NCBI GenBank assembly: GCA_017935575.1
Contig: JAGBHI010000065.1
Location: forward strand, 1-33,220
DNA: 33,220 bases
Direction: 5' to 3'
Source: Bacteroidales bacterium
Lineage (GTDB): Bacteria > Bacteroidota > Bacteroidia > Bacteroidales > G3-4614
The notes under the pieces were generated by a model, which searched no databases, was not told the DNA's origin, and saw only the letters and a program-made list of their open reading frames with translations. Position numbers and translations under genes: made by a program. The stretch's first letter is position 1. Every line of letters starts with the position of its first letter. This document shows, one piece after another, positions 7,474-15,839 of this stretch.

Positions 7474-8838
7474 TTAAATTCTGAAATCTTCAACATCTTT
7501 AAGGTTACGAGTAATCTCTTCATCGGTAACCTCTCCGTTAACAAGGTCGCCTGCGATATATCTGTCGTAAGCAGCCATATCAATAAGACCGTGTCCCGAA
7601 AGGTTAAACAATATAACCTCTTTGCGACCCTCCTCTTTTGCTTTAAGGGCTTTGCGAATAGCGACAGCAATAGCGTGCGATGATTCGGGAGCAGGAATTA
7701 TACCCTCACTCTTAGCAAACAGAGTAGCAGCATCAAACGCCTCTAATTGGTTAACATCTTCGGCTCTCATATAACCATCTTTTTGAAGTTGGCTCACAAT
7801 TGAACCTGCTCCATGGTAACGCAAACCGCCTGCGTGGATATTTGACGGCATAAAGTTATGACCAAGAGTGTACATAGGAATTAGTGGAGTATATCCTGCC
7901 TCATCACCAAAGTCGTATTGGAAACGACCTTTTGATAGTTTGGGACAAGATGCAGGTTCTGCTGCAATAATCTCAACCTCTTTACCATTAGTAAGTTTGT
8001 GGCGAAGGAATGGGAATGCTATACCTGAGAAGTTTGAGCCACCTCCGAAGCAAGCAATAACGCTGTCGGGATATTCACCTGCCATCTCCATCTGTTTCTC
8101 AGCCTCCAAACCAATAACAGTTTGATGTAAACTAACCCAATTGAATACACTACCCAAAACATATTTACAATTAGGAGTTTGCATTGCAAGCTCTACAGCC
8201 TCAGATATTGCGCAACCCAAACTACCTTGATTGTTGGGAGTATCAGTCAATATCTTACGACCTGCTTTAGTTGACATACTTGGAGATGCAATAACTTGAG
8301 CTCCGAATGTTTGCATTATTGAGCGTCTGTAAGGTTTTTGGTGGTAGCTTACCTTTACCATATAAACGGCAAGTTCCAAACCAAATATCTTTGACGCCAT
8401 TGATAGAGCAGCACCCCATTGACCGGCACCTGTTTCGGTAGTAATATTGGTACAACCCTCCTCTTTGCAGTAGTATGCTTGAGCAAGCGCTGAGTTAAGT
8501 TTGTGTGAACCTACAGGGCTTACGCTCTCATTCTTAAAATATATGTGAGCAGGAGTATCCAAAGCCTTCTCCAAACCTGTTGCTCTTACAAGAGGTGTAG
8601 GACGCCATATTTTATACAAATCGCGAACCGGCTCGGGAATTTCAATCCAAGCATCAGTTGTGTTAAGTTCCTGTTTAATCAACTCTTTGGCAAATAGAGG
8701 TTCCATGCCCTCTGCTGTTACAGGTTGCTTTGTCTTAGGGTCAATCATGGGCAGAGGTTTGTTCTTCATATCTGCCACAATATTGTACCAAGCCGTTGGT
8801 ATATCCTGTTCGGTAAGTATAAATTTTTTAGTACTCAT
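7474..8838 (-). CDS. trpB: Tryptophan synthase beta chain, TrpB2 type
   Basis: 454 residues from MSTKKFILTEQDIP; the ATG 7 codons upstream is less likely because the TrpB2 N-terminus begins near here. TrpB catalyses PLP-dependent condensation of indole and serine to tryptophan. The Schiff-base lysine is in SVSPVGSHKLNSAL (about residue 113), followed by ETGAGQWGAAL and the PLP-phosphate loop CFGGGSNFSG. The long N-terminus (AWYNIVADM) and the length separate this TrpB2-like form from TrpB1 (about 400 residues). It stands alone without trpA, which is usual for TrpB2. It may salvage indole or act on another serine-derived substrate. A full promoter lies upstream. Confidence 0.93.
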   Translation of the reverse strand: MSTKKFILTEQDIPTAWYNIVADMKNKPLPMIDPKTKQPVTAEGMEPLFAKELIKQELNTTDAWIEIPEPVRDLYKIWRPTPLVRATGLEKALDTPAHIYFKNESVSPVGSHKLNSALAQAYYCKEEGCTNITTETGAGQWGAALSMASKIFGLELAVYMVKVSYHQKPYRRSIMQTFGAQVIASPSMSTKAGRKILTDTPNNQGSLGCAISEAVELAMQTPNCKYVLGSVFNWVSLHQTVIGLEAEKQMEMAGEYPDSVIACFGGGSNFSGIAFPFLRHKLTNGKEVEIIAAEPASCPKLSKGRFQYDFGDEAGYTPLIPMYTLGHNFMPSNIHAGGLRYHGAGSIVSQLQKDGYMRAEDVNQLEAFDAATLFAKSEGIIPAPESSHAIAVAIRKALKAKEEGRKEVILFNLSGHGLIDMAAYDRYIAGDLVNGEVTDEEITRNLKDVEDFRI

Positions 8839-8902
8839 CACTTTTATATAAATATTCAATAAAATAAATCAAAATTCAAATAACATATAAACCTTTTTAT
8901 GA

Positions 8903-8910
8903 TATATTTG
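8903..8910 (+). promoter_or_regulatory. Possible -7 box for the efflux operon
   Basis: TATATTTG fits TAnnTTTG and lies 95 bases before the TolC start. No -33 match is seen. It sits within the leader of the divergent trpB transcript. Confidence 0.35.
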
Positions 8911-8942
8911 TCATATATTTCGTTATTTGAAATAATTTTATG

Positions 8943-8973
8943 CAAAATTAGTATAAAACTATTTCAGGACAAA
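8943..8973 (-). promoter_or_regulatory. Promoter of the trpB-like gene
   Basis: The minus strand reads TTTG (8973-8970), 19 bases, then TAATTTTG (8950-8943). Spacing and both boxes fit the Bacteroidetes consensus. The leader would be roughly 100 nt and contains no obvious attenuator. Confidence 0.7.
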
Positions 8974-9005
8974 AAATTGAATATAAAAATAATATTATAA
9001 ATGTA

Positions 9006-10352
9006 ATGAAAAAGTTAACTATCACATCGCTGTTGTTTATTTGCGTAGTATCGTTGCTCTCGGCAAAAGAGGCGGCAAAGCAATGGAGCCTTAACGATTG
9101 CCTTGAATATGCCGTTAATAACAACATTAAGTTACAACAGAGTCGTATTATGTACGAACAGAGTGCGATAGATGTAAAATCGGCTCGTGCCGATATGTTT
9201 CCTTCGCTCTCATTCAGTACAAATCACAATGTAGTTAATCGTCCCTTTGAAGAGAATAGTAATACTGTAAGCGGAAGCGAAATTATAACAAGTAATAAAA
9301 AATCAACCTATAACGGAAATTACGGATTAAATGCCAATTGGACAATTTGGAACGGAAACAAACGTCGTAACCTTATAAAACAGAGTAAAAGCAGTAAAGA
9401 GATAGCAAGTTTGAATGTTACCGAGTCAGAAAATGCACTTAAAGAAGAGATAACCCAGCTATATATTCAGATATTATATGCAACAGAGTCGGTAAACATA
9501 AACCAGAACACCTTAGAGGTAAGTAAAGCAACATATGAACGTGGCGAAGAGTTATATCGTGCGGGTTCAATATCAAAAGTTGAATTGGCTCAATTAGAGA
9601 CGCAAGTTAGCAATGACGAGTATCAACTTGTTATGTCAAAAAATGCTCTACGCAATTATAAATTAGATTTAAAACAACTGCTTGAAATGCCCGGAACAAC
9701 ACCTATGGAGTTGGTAATCCCTGAATTAGACGAAGAGGATATCCTCGCTCCATTGCCTTCTCAAAACGATATCTACTTAGCGGCATTGGATAATCGCCCC
9801 GAGATTAAGAGTGGTAAATTGAGTATTGAGTCATCAAAATTAGATGTATCAATAGCAAAATCGGGATATTACCCTTCAATATCGCTTAATGCCTCAACAA
9901 GTAGCAATACCAATAGCGCAAGTGCCGAAGCGTGGGGGGAGCAGATGAAAGTAGGTTGGAACAATGTTATAGGATTAAATCTATCGTTACCAATATACGA
10001 TAAACGTCAAAGCAAAAGTGCAAAACAGAAAGCCGAATTGCAATACACATCTACACAATTAGAGATGGCAAATATTGAAAAAGAGCTATATCAGACAATA
10101 GAGACAATGTGGCTTGATGCAGACAATGCACAACAGCAATATGTAGTTGCAAGTTCAAAATTGAATAGCAGTAAAACAAGTTTTGATATGACAAATGAGC
10201 AGTTTTCTCTCGGAATGAAAAACATTGTTGAACTGTTAACCGAAAAAAATAATTACCTTTCGGCGCAACAAGAGGTAATCCAAGCAAAATATATGGCAAT
10301 ATTAGAGCGTGTATTATTAAACTTTTATGCAGGCAATCCAATAGAATTATAA
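9006..10352 (+). CDS. TolC family outer membrane efflux protein
   Basis: 448 residues with a signal peptide (MKKLTITSLLFICVVSLLSA). It has two outer membrane efflux repeats rich in alpha-helical coiled coil, starting at WSLNDCLEYAVNNNIKLQQ and again at LDNRPEIKSGKLSIESSKLD. The glycine/serine-rich YYPSISLNAS segment and the end ALLERVLLNFYAGNP type are typical of Bacteroidetes TolC proteins. It forms the outer membrane channel for the adjacent MacA/MacB-type pump and is the first of four genes in one operon, 12 bases before the adaptor gene. The export substrate is unknown. No local regulator gene is present. Confidence 0.94.
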   Translation: MKKLTITSLLFICVVSLLSAKEAAKQWSLNDCLEYAVNNNIKLQQSRIMYEQSAIDVKSARADMFPSLSFSTNHNVVNRPFEENSNTVSGSEIITSNKKSTYNGNYGLNANWTIWNGNKRRNLIKQSKSSKEIASLNVTESENALKEEITQLYIQILYATESVNINQNTLEVSKATYERGEELYRAGSISKVELAQLETQVSNDEYQLVMSKNALRNYKLDLKQLLEMPGTTPMELVIPELDEEDILAPLPSQNDIYLAALDNRPEIKSGKLSIESSKLDVSIAKSGYYPSISLNASTSSNTNSASAEAWGEQMKVGWNNVIGLNLSLPIYDKRQSKSAKQKAELQYTSTQLEMANIEKELYQTIETMWLDADNAQQQYVVASSKLNSSKTSFDMTNEQFSLGMKNIVELLTEKNNYLSAQQEVIQAKYMAILERVLLNFYAGNPIEL

Positions 10353-10364
10353 GAATCAGAATAT

Positions 10365-11570
10365 ATGAGTAAGAAGAAAATCATTATCGTACTATCTCTC
10401 ATAGTAGTAGCAGGAATATTAGTTTGGATATTCTCATCATCTAAAGAGGAGAGCAAAGTTGAGTTTTTTAAGACAAAAGCAGTTAGAGGCGAAATAGGTA
10501 GTTCAATAACAGCTACAGGAACAATTGAGCCGGTAACAGAGGTTGAAGTAGGAACACAAGTGTCGGGAATAATTGACCGCATATACGTCGATTATAACTC
10601 AGTAGTAAAGCGTGGGCAACTAATTGCCGAAATGGATAAAATAACCTTGCAAAGTGAATTGCAATCGGCACGTGCGCAATACGATGGTAACAAAGCCGAG
10701 TACGATTATCAGAAAAAATTATACGACCGCAATCAAATTTTGCACGAAAAAGAGTTGATAAGCGAAACAGATTACGAGTTAAGCTCATACAATTACCAAC
10801 GAGCAAAAAGTGCATACGAACAGAGTTCGGCAGCATTGGCAAAAGCAGAGCGAAATTTGTCGTATGCAACAATCACATCGCCCATTGACGGAATAGTAAC
10901 AAGTCGCAGTGTTGAGGAGGGACAAACCGTTGCGTCAGGATTTGAGACCCCCACACTATTCACAATAGCAGCCGATCTTACAAAAATGCAGGTAGTTGCT
11001 GACGTTGATGAAGCCGATATCGCAAATGTAAAAGAGGGAGACTATGTGGTGTTTACAGTAGATGCATACCCCGAAGATGAATTTATAGGAACAGTTCGTC
11101 AAGTCCGATTAGGTAGCACCATAAGCAATACAACATCTACAACAACAGCAAATACTGTAGTTACATACGAAGTGGTAATATCTGCTGAAAACCCGGAGTT
11201 AAAACTAAAACCACGTTTAACAGCCAATGCTTCAATTTATACAACGTTTAAAGCCGATGTATTAAAAGTTCCTTCAAAAGCTTTACACTTTGCTCCAAAC
11301 GCACAGTTGGCTGAGGGTTACACTATAGTAGATTGCGAAGCACCTAAGAAAGTTTGGACACTTGATGGAAAAACATTTACTGCGCACCCTGTTGAGACAG
11401 GATTATCAGACGGTGTAGATACAGAGATTTTAAGCGGAATAGAGGAGGGTACAGAAGTTGTTACAGAGATGTCGCTCACTATGTTTAATATACCACAACA
11501 AGGAGCAGAGCGCAGTCCCTTTATGCCACAGCACCCCGGAAGTAAGAAAAAGACAACCCAAAAGAAATAG
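10365..11570 (+). CDS. macA: Periplasmic adaptor subunit, MacA/HlyD type
   Basis: 401 residues with an N-terminal membrane anchor (IIIVLSLIVVAGILVWIFSS, about residues 5-24). The lipoyl-like half motif GTIEPVTEVEVGTQVSGII is followed by a coiled-coil hairpin at about residues 95-165. The second lipoyl half is ATITSPIDGIVTSRSVEEG, followed by beta-barrel and membrane-proximal domains. MacA-type adaptors bridge the inner membrane permease and the TolC channel and stimulate ATPase activity. The tail is basic (KKKTTQKK). The gene sits 9 bases ahead of the ATPase gene. The symbol reflects the family; orthology to E. coli MacA is not proven. Confidence 0.92.
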   Translation: MSKKKIIIVLSLIVVAGILVWIFSSSKEESKVEFFKTKAVRGEIGSSITATGTIEPVTEVEVGTQVSGIIDRIYVDYNSVVKRGQLIAEMDKITLQSELQSARAQYDGNKAEYDYQKKLYDRNQILHEKELISETDYELSSYNYQRAKSAYEQSSAALAKAERNLSYATITSPIDGIVTSRSVEEGQTVASGFETPTLFTIAADLTKMQVVADVDEADIANVKEGDYVVFTVDAYPEDEFIGTVRQVRLGSTISNTTSTTTANTVVTYEVVISAENPELKLKPRLTANASIYTTFKADVLKVPSKALHFAPNAQLAEGYTIVDCEAPKKVWTLDGKTFTAHPVETGLSDGVDTEILSGIEEGTEVVTEMSLTMFNIPQQGAERSPFMPQHPGSKKKTTQKK

Positions 11571-11579
11571 TCTGAAAAT

Positions 11580-12329
11580 ATGAGTGTCAGAAAAATAATA
11601 GAACTTGATAATATTCGTCGCGATTTTCAAGTAGGCGAAGAGGTGGTGCACGCTTTACGCGGAGTCTCATTCTCCATTACCGAAGGCGAATTTGTAACCA
11701 TAATGGGAACATCAGGTTCAGGAAAAAGTACATTGCTCAATACTTTAGGCTGTTTAGATACACCAACAAGCGGAGAGTATTATCTTGATGGTATATCGGT
11801 ACGCACAATGTCAAAAAATCAGAGAGCCATACTTCGCAATCGCAAAATAGGATTTGTATTTCAAAATTACAACCTATTACCCAAAACAACGGCAGTTGAG
11901 AATGTTGAGTTACCTTTGATGTATAACAGTGCAATAAAGGCAGATGAACGACGTCAAAGAGCCATAGAAGCTCTAAAGGCAGTAGGATTGGGCGATAGAT
12001 TAGAGCACAAATCAAATCAGATGTCGGGAGGACAGATGCAGCGTGTGGCAATAGCACGGGCATTGGTAAACAACCCGGCAGTTATACTTGCCGATGAGGC
12101 AACCGGAAACCTTGATACCCGCACCTCATTTGAGATATTGGTGCTTTTTCAAAAGTTGCACGCCGAAGGACGTACAATAATATTTGTAACCCATAATCCC
12201 GATATAGCAAAATATAGCAGTCGTAACATACGTTTGCGCGACGGAAAAGTTATAGAAGATATTTATAATACAAACATACAATCGGCAGAAGAGATATTAG
12301 CAACTCTGCCACAAAATGACGAAGATTAA
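11580..12329 (+). CDS. ABC transporter ATP-binding protein, MacB/LolD type
   Basis: 249 residues with Walker A GTSGSGKST at about residues 43-51, Q-loop VFQNYNLLPKTTAVEN, signature MSGGQMQRVAIARAL at about 143-157, Walker B VILADEATGNLD, and the H-loop FVTHNPD. This set is characteristic of the MacB/LolD/FtsE group. It powers the permease encoded next. In E. coli MacB the ATPase and permease are fused; here they are separate proteins, with the stop TAA overlapping the next ATG by one base, implying translational coupling. Confidence 0.95.
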   Translation: MSVRKIIELDNIRRDFQVGEEVVHALRGVSFSITEGEFVTIMGTSGSGKSTLLNTLGCLDTPTSGEYYLDGISVRTMSKNQRAILRNRKIGFVFQNYNLLPKTTAVENVELPLMYNSAIKADERRQRAIEALKAVGLGDRLEHKSNQMSGGQMQRVAIARALVNNPAVILADEATGNLDTRTSFEILVLFQKLHAEGRTIIFVTHNPDIAKYSSRNIRLRDGKVIEDIYNTNIQSAEEILATLPQNDED

Positions 12330-13549
12330 TGAATATTACCAATCTGTTTAAAATAGCAATGCGAGCATTGGCAAACAATAAGATGCGTGCATTTCTTACG
12401 ATGTTAGGTATAATAATAGGAGTAGCATCGGTTATTGCAATGTTGGCGATAGGACAGGGCTCAAAAATAAGCATACAAAATCAAATCTCAGAGATGGGAG
12501 CCAATATGATAATGATACACCCCGGAGCCGATCGTCGTGGAGGAGTACGTCAAGACCCCTCGGCAATGCAAACACTAAAACTTGAAAATTACGAAACATT
12601 GCGTTCCGAGGCACGACTAATATCATCAATAAGCCCCAATGTATCAGCTTCGGGGCAACTCATAGCGGGAGCTAACAACTATCCATCATCAGTATCGGGA
12701 GTAAGTATTGATTACCTTGATATACGCCAATTAAAAGTAAAAGATGGTACAATGTTTACGCAAAACGATATAAACACCTCGGCAAAAGTATGTGTAATAG
12801 GAAAAACCATTGTTGATAATCTCTTTCCTGACGGAACATCGCCACTCGGCAAGGTAATTCGTTTCAATCAAGTACCTTTCAGGGTAATAGGCGTTTTGCA
12901 GGCAAAAGGATATAACTCAATGGGAATGGACCAAGATGCTGTGGTACTTGCCCCATATACAACCGTTATGAAACGATTGTTGGCACAAACATATTTGAAT
13001 TCAATCTTTGCATCGGCACTATCAGAAGAGTTATCGCCATTGGCAGTTGAAGAGATATCAACAATCTTACGTCGCGAGCATAAGATAAAAGAGGGTTTTG
13101 AAGATGACTTTACCATTCGCACACAGGAGGAGATAAGTTCAATGCTTAATACCACTTCAACTCTGATGACAACACTACTTGCCTGCATAGCAGGGATATC
13201 TCTTGTGGTAGGAGGTATCGGAATTATGAATATAATGTACGTATCGGTAACTGAGCGTACTCGCGAAATTGGTTTGCGAATGTCAGTAGGCGCGCGCGGA
13301 ATTGATATTCTGTCTCAGTTTCTTATTGAGGCAATACTAATAAGTATAACAGGTGGATTAATAGGTGTAATATTTGGTTGTGGAATATCGTTGCTAATAA
13401 AATTTGTAGCAAATTGGCCAATATTCATACAGCCTTGGAGTGTATTAGTTTCGTTTGCCGTATGTACCATAACAGGAGTCTTCTTTGGCTGGTACCCTGC
13501 AAAAAAAGCAGCTAACCTTGACCCCATTGAGGCAATCCGATATGAGTAA
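12329..13549 (+). CDS. ABC transporter permease, MacB/FtsX type
   Basis: 406 residues. One membrane segment near residues 20-42 (MRAFLTMLGIIIGVASVIAM) is followed by a large periplasmic MacB_PCD domain (about residues 50-270). A three-helix FtsX domain is at the C-terminus (GIMNIMYVSVTERTREIG, LIEAILISITGGLIGVIFG, FAVCTITGVFFGWYPAKKAA). MacB-type permeases work by mechanotransmission, pushing periplasmic substrate through the TolC channel, rather than carrying it through the inner membrane. It is the last gene of the operon, followed by heptamer repeats, small GC hairpins and a strong terminator. Confidence 0.94.
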   Translation: MNITNLFKIAMRALANNKMRAFLTMLGIIIGVASVIAMLAIGQGSKISIQNQISEMGANMIMIHPGADRRGGVRQDPSAMQTLKLENYETLRSEARLISSISPNVSASGQLIAGANNYPSSVSGVSIDYLDIRQLKVKDGTMFTQNDINTSAKVCVIGKTIVDNLFPDGTSPLGKVIRFNQVPFRVIGVLQAKGYNSMGMDQDAVVLAPYTTVMKRLLAQTYLNSIFASALSEELSPLAVEEISTILRREHKIKEGFEDDFTIRTQEEISSMLNTTSTLMTTLLACIAGISLVVGGIGIMNIMYVSVTERTREIGLRMSVGARGIDILSQFLIEAILISITGGLIGVIFGCGISLLIKFVANWPIFIQPWSVLVSFAVCTITGVFFGWYPAKKAANLDPIEAIRYE

Positions 13550-13553
13550 ACTC

Positions 13554-13633
13554 AGTTGTTAGTTTTTAGTTTTCAACTTCGTTGCCCTTCGGGTAGTTTT
13601 TAGTTATCGGCACAAAGTGCCGCCCCTATGGGG
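13554..13633. repeat. Heptamers interleaved with three small GC hairpins
   Basis: AGTTGTT, AGTTTTT and AGTTTTC units (13554-13574) start 4 bases after the macB-type stop. Then come hairpins CCCTTCGGG (13585-13593), CGGCAC-AAA-GTGCCG (13608-13622) and CCCC-TAT-GGGG (13623-13633), separated by further TAGTT runs. No coding potential is visible. Confidence 0.65.
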
Positions 13634-13643
13634 TAGTTGTTAT

Positions 13644-13685
13644 AAAAGCCACAAGGTTTTCTTTATGAGAACCTTGTGGCTTTTT
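13644..13685 (+). terminator. Terminator of the efflux operon
   Basis: A 15-bp perfect stem (AAAAGCCACAAGGTT with AACCTTGTGGCTTTT) is followed by a T run. It is about 95 bases after the last efflux gene. Confidence 0.92.
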
Positions 13686-13691
13686 ATTACT

Positions 13692-13745
13692 CCAATAAGC
13701 TTAATCTCCCTAATGACGCAAATGACCTTAATGACTTAAATACCC
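13692..13745. repeat. Degenerate 9-bp tandem array, six units
   Basis: Six consecutive 9-mers share AAT at positions 3-5 or nearby, for example CTAATGACG, CAAATGACC, TTAATGACT. The same period-9 pattern recurs at 15581, 15774 and 16780. Function unknown. Confidence 0.6.
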
Positions 13746-13751
13746 TAACAA

Positions 13752-13973
13752 CTAACAACGTTGCTTTACATACATCTCATAAAACCACCCAATAACATTA
13801 TCGCCAACCTCATCGGCAACATTTAACTCCATCATCAATCTGCCTGCTTTATTTACAATGCTGAAAATAGCATCATACTCCTCGTTATTGGCACTATCGG
13901 GAGTAAGGGTGCGATTAATAAGTGCATTAAGCACTCTATCTTCAAGTTCGGTGAGCTCAATTTTGTAATTCAT
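13752..13973 (-). CDS. Small protein of unknown function downstream of dacB
   Basis: 73 residues (MNYKIELTELEDRVLNALIN...), acidic, predicted mostly helical, with no signal peptide or membrane segment. I do not recognise a family. It starts 5 bases after the DacB stop on the same strand, so it is very likely co-transcribed and possibly coupled. The TAG stop is formed by the first two bases of a heptamer repeat (AGTTGTT), so the C-terminal KQRC lies right at the repeat border and may have been trimmed or altered by it. An antisense or chance reading frame is unlikely given the start, spacing and composition. Confidence 0.65.
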   Translation of the reverse strand: MNYKIELTELEDRVLNALINRTLTPDSANNEEYDAIFSIVNKAGRLMMELNVADEVGDNVIGWFYEMYVKQRC

Positions 13974-13978
13974 ATAAT

Positions 13979-15346
13979 CTATTTTGTAATTAAATTCTCA
14001 ATAAGTAAACCAATCTCGTTTTGAATATCTTTACGTTTGCCCTTAAAGTTATTTACCATAACAACAACGGCATAACATTTAGTTCCGTTATCAAAATATC
14101 CGGCATAACATTGAACACCCTGCATACTGCCTGTTTTCAATCTCAGATATTTTGCAATCTCTGACCCTTTCATAAAATTCTTAACAGTACCATCAACACC
14201 AACCTTTGGTAGAGAGTTTTTGAAAGCCTCATTAAAAGATGCCCCACATAAAATACGGGCAAGAGCATTAGGAGTTACTCTGTTTTTAGGCGAAAGTCCG
14301 CTGCCGTCAAACATATTTACACCTTTAATATCAATACCCTTATCGTTCCATATTTGAAAAATAGAGTTAATGCCATTCTCTGTCGTAGCCTTACCTCCCC
14401 TCATTAATCCGCACCATTTAAGTAGAGTCTCGGCATACATGTTATTGCTTTTGTAGTTTGTAACCTTAACAATATCGGCAAGAGTAGGAGAGTATATAGC
14501 ACCCAAACGCCCACGTTTACTACCATAAACAACCTTCTTATTTTCAACCCATGCTCCATTGTTTATCAAAAAATATTGGAACTCCCTCTTGAAAACATCG
14601 GCAGGCGAGGGGATAGAGCCTTTAAGCTTATACATGCTCTTGTTGCAAGGTATGCGCCCGTTAAGTAGTCGGGTTTTATCAAAATCCAACCCTGTAATAT
14701 AAGCACTATCTTTACCCTCTCCCTTAACAGAGAGTTTGTTTATAAAATTTAGTTCGGGCATTGAAGGTTTGCAATCTGCAATAACGGCTTCGCTACCCTC
14801 TGCCCCTGTATTAAAAAACAAGGTATAGTAGTTATCAATAAAGTTAAAACCATAACTTTCGGCAGCAAAGTAGTTACCCATATCCTCAACCAGCCATGTG
14901 CCTCTTGCTCCGTTATAAGGGAATATGCTATTGTCGCATATAATATCGCCACATAACTTTGTAATACCATAGTTTTGCATCATCTCAAATATTTTTGAGA
15001 AAACCTTATTAGCAGAGCTGTTGAAATTCTCAGAGCCTATAGTGGGGTCGCCACAACCTCTGACAATAATATTACCATACAATGTCCCATTTGAAATAGT
15101 ACCCTCATATTCCACTATAGTCTCAAACCTTTTTTGAAAAGGTATAGCCTCTAAAACAGATGCCGTAGTAACAATTTTCAGAGTTGATGCAGGAGTAAAA
15201 CCAATATCTCCGTTACTTTCGGCGACAACACAGTTGTTTTTTACATCAATAATTGAGTATCCAACCAAGGCGCCGTCAAAAGCACTTTGAGCAAACTGAG
15301 CGCACCACGCAACCCAAATAAGTATCAATGACAATATATATTTCAT
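13979..15346 (-). CDS. dacB: D-alanyl-D-alanine carboxypeptidase/endopeptidase, PBP4 (DacB) type
   Basis: 455 residues from MKYILSLILIWVAWCAQFAQ, which is a signal peptide. The ATG ten codons upstream overlaps the promoter and is rejected. All three penicillin-binding motifs of class C PBPs are seen: STLK at about residues 54-57 (nucleophile serine), YKSNNMYAE (SxN) in the middle, and RLKTGSMQG (KTG) near the C-terminus. A PBP4-type insert domain lies between STLK and SxN. It acts in the periplasm on peptidoglycan, removing terminal D-Ala or cutting cross-links. It heads a two-gene unit with the 73-residue protein. Confidence 0.94.
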   Translation of the reverse strand: MKYILSLILIWVAWCAQFAQSAFDGALVGYSIIDVKNNCVVAESNGDIGFTPASTLKIVTTASVLEAIPFQKRFETIVEYEGTISNGTLYGNIIVRGCGDPTIGSENFNSSANKVFSKIFEMMQNYGITKLCGDIICDNSIFPYNGARGTWLVEDMGNYFAAESYGFNFIDNYYTLFFNTGAEGSEAVIADCKPSMPELNFINKLSVKGEGKDSAYITGLDFDKTRLLNGRIPCNKSMYKLKGSIPSPADVFKREFQYFLINNGAWVENKKVVYGSKRGRLGAIYSPTLADIVKVTNYKSNNMYAETLLKWCGLMRGGKATTENGINSIFQIWNDKGIDIKGVNMFDGSGLSPKNRVTPNALARILCGASFNEAFKNSLPKVGVDGTVKNFMKGSEIAKYLRLKTGSMQGVQCYAGYFDNGTKCYAVVVMVNNFKGKRKDIQNEIGLLIENLITK

Positions 15347-15351
15347 AAATG

Positions 15352-15359
15352 CAAAGATA
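15352..15359 (-). promoter_or_regulatory. -7 box for dacB, implying a very short leader
   Basis: The minus strand reads TATCTTTG, an exact TAnnTTTG match, and only 5 bases separate it from the ATG at 15346. Transcription would start at or very near the start codon, so dacB mRNA may be leaderless. The -33 position has only TTTC at a looser spacing. Confidence 0.45.
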
Positions 15360-15470
15360 GTAACAATATATTGCAATATATTGAAAATAATAGATTAAAA
15401 TGGGAGCAAGATTGTTTCTGCAAATAAGATATTGAAGCGCAGGAGAAAAGAGCATTAAAAGTTATTAGTT

Positions 15471-15550
15471 AACGAACAAACGTTCATTGAATCTGCTCAC
15501 GCTTGGCAAAGTTTAAGTAAACTTATTTTACCCTCGCTTACTCGCAGATT
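15471..15550. repeat. Structured 80-bp repeat, copy 1 (B1)
   Basis: A 5' hairpin AACGAAC/GTTCATT (one C-A mismatch, loop AAAC) is followed by an outer stem AATCTGC (15490-15496) with GCAGATT (15544-15550) and an inner stem AAGTTT-AAGT-AAACTT (15509-15524). It is related to copies at 16574 and 18267 of almost equal length and is flanked by AGTT heptamers. Confidence 0.7.
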
Positions 15551-15580
15551 TTTAGTTGTTAGTTTTCAACTTCGTTTCTC

Positions 15581-15625
15581 TTTAATACGACTAATTAGAC
15601 CAATTGGGCTAATAGGTCTAATACT
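15581..15625. repeat. Degenerate 9-bp tandem array, five units
   Basis: Units such as ACTAATTAG, ACCAATTGG and GCTAATAGG repeat with period 9 and an AAT core. It sits between the structured repeat B1 and module A1. Sequence from 15347 to 15839 holds no gene. Confidence 0.6.
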
Positions 15626-15640
15626 AACAGCTTAAAAAAA

Positions 15641-15768
15641 TAACACTACTAAGTAGTTGTAAATCAGTAATTTACCCCCCCCGTAGCTGCCGCTATTGTA
15701 TCTTAAATAAAATTAGCATATTTTTGCATAAAAGTAGGGACAGGGCATGCTCTGTCCGCAGTTGTCAG
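15641..15768. repeat. ~128-bp repeat module with C8 tract, copy 1 (A1)
   Basis: It matches 18134-18262 along nearly its whole length. Shared landmarks are AAGTAGTT, AAATCAGTAATTTA followed by a C8 run (15675-15682), CCGCTATTGTATCTTAA, TTAGCATATTTTTGCAT, and a hairpin GGACAGGG-CATG-CTCTGTCC at about 15738-15757. The hairpin keeps pairing in both copies through a G-T wobble here. Confidence 0.75.
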
Positions 15769-15773
15769 TACTC

Positions 15774-15805
15774 CAAATGACCCAAATGACTCAAATGACT
15801 CAAAT
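15774..15805. repeat. 9-bp tandem array CAAATGACY
   Basis: Three near-identical copies of CAAATGACY and part of a fourth lie 35 bases before the lipoprotein start. This is the most regular of the four period-9 arrays. Confidence 0.65.
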
Positions 15806-15839
15806 TAATAAAACTATTAACCAAAACAAAAAATAAATT

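Noticed and set aside
8839..8942. Tryptophan attenuator or T-box in the trpB leader
   Set aside because: No run of Trp codons, no T-box core and no terminator hairpin could be found in the leader.
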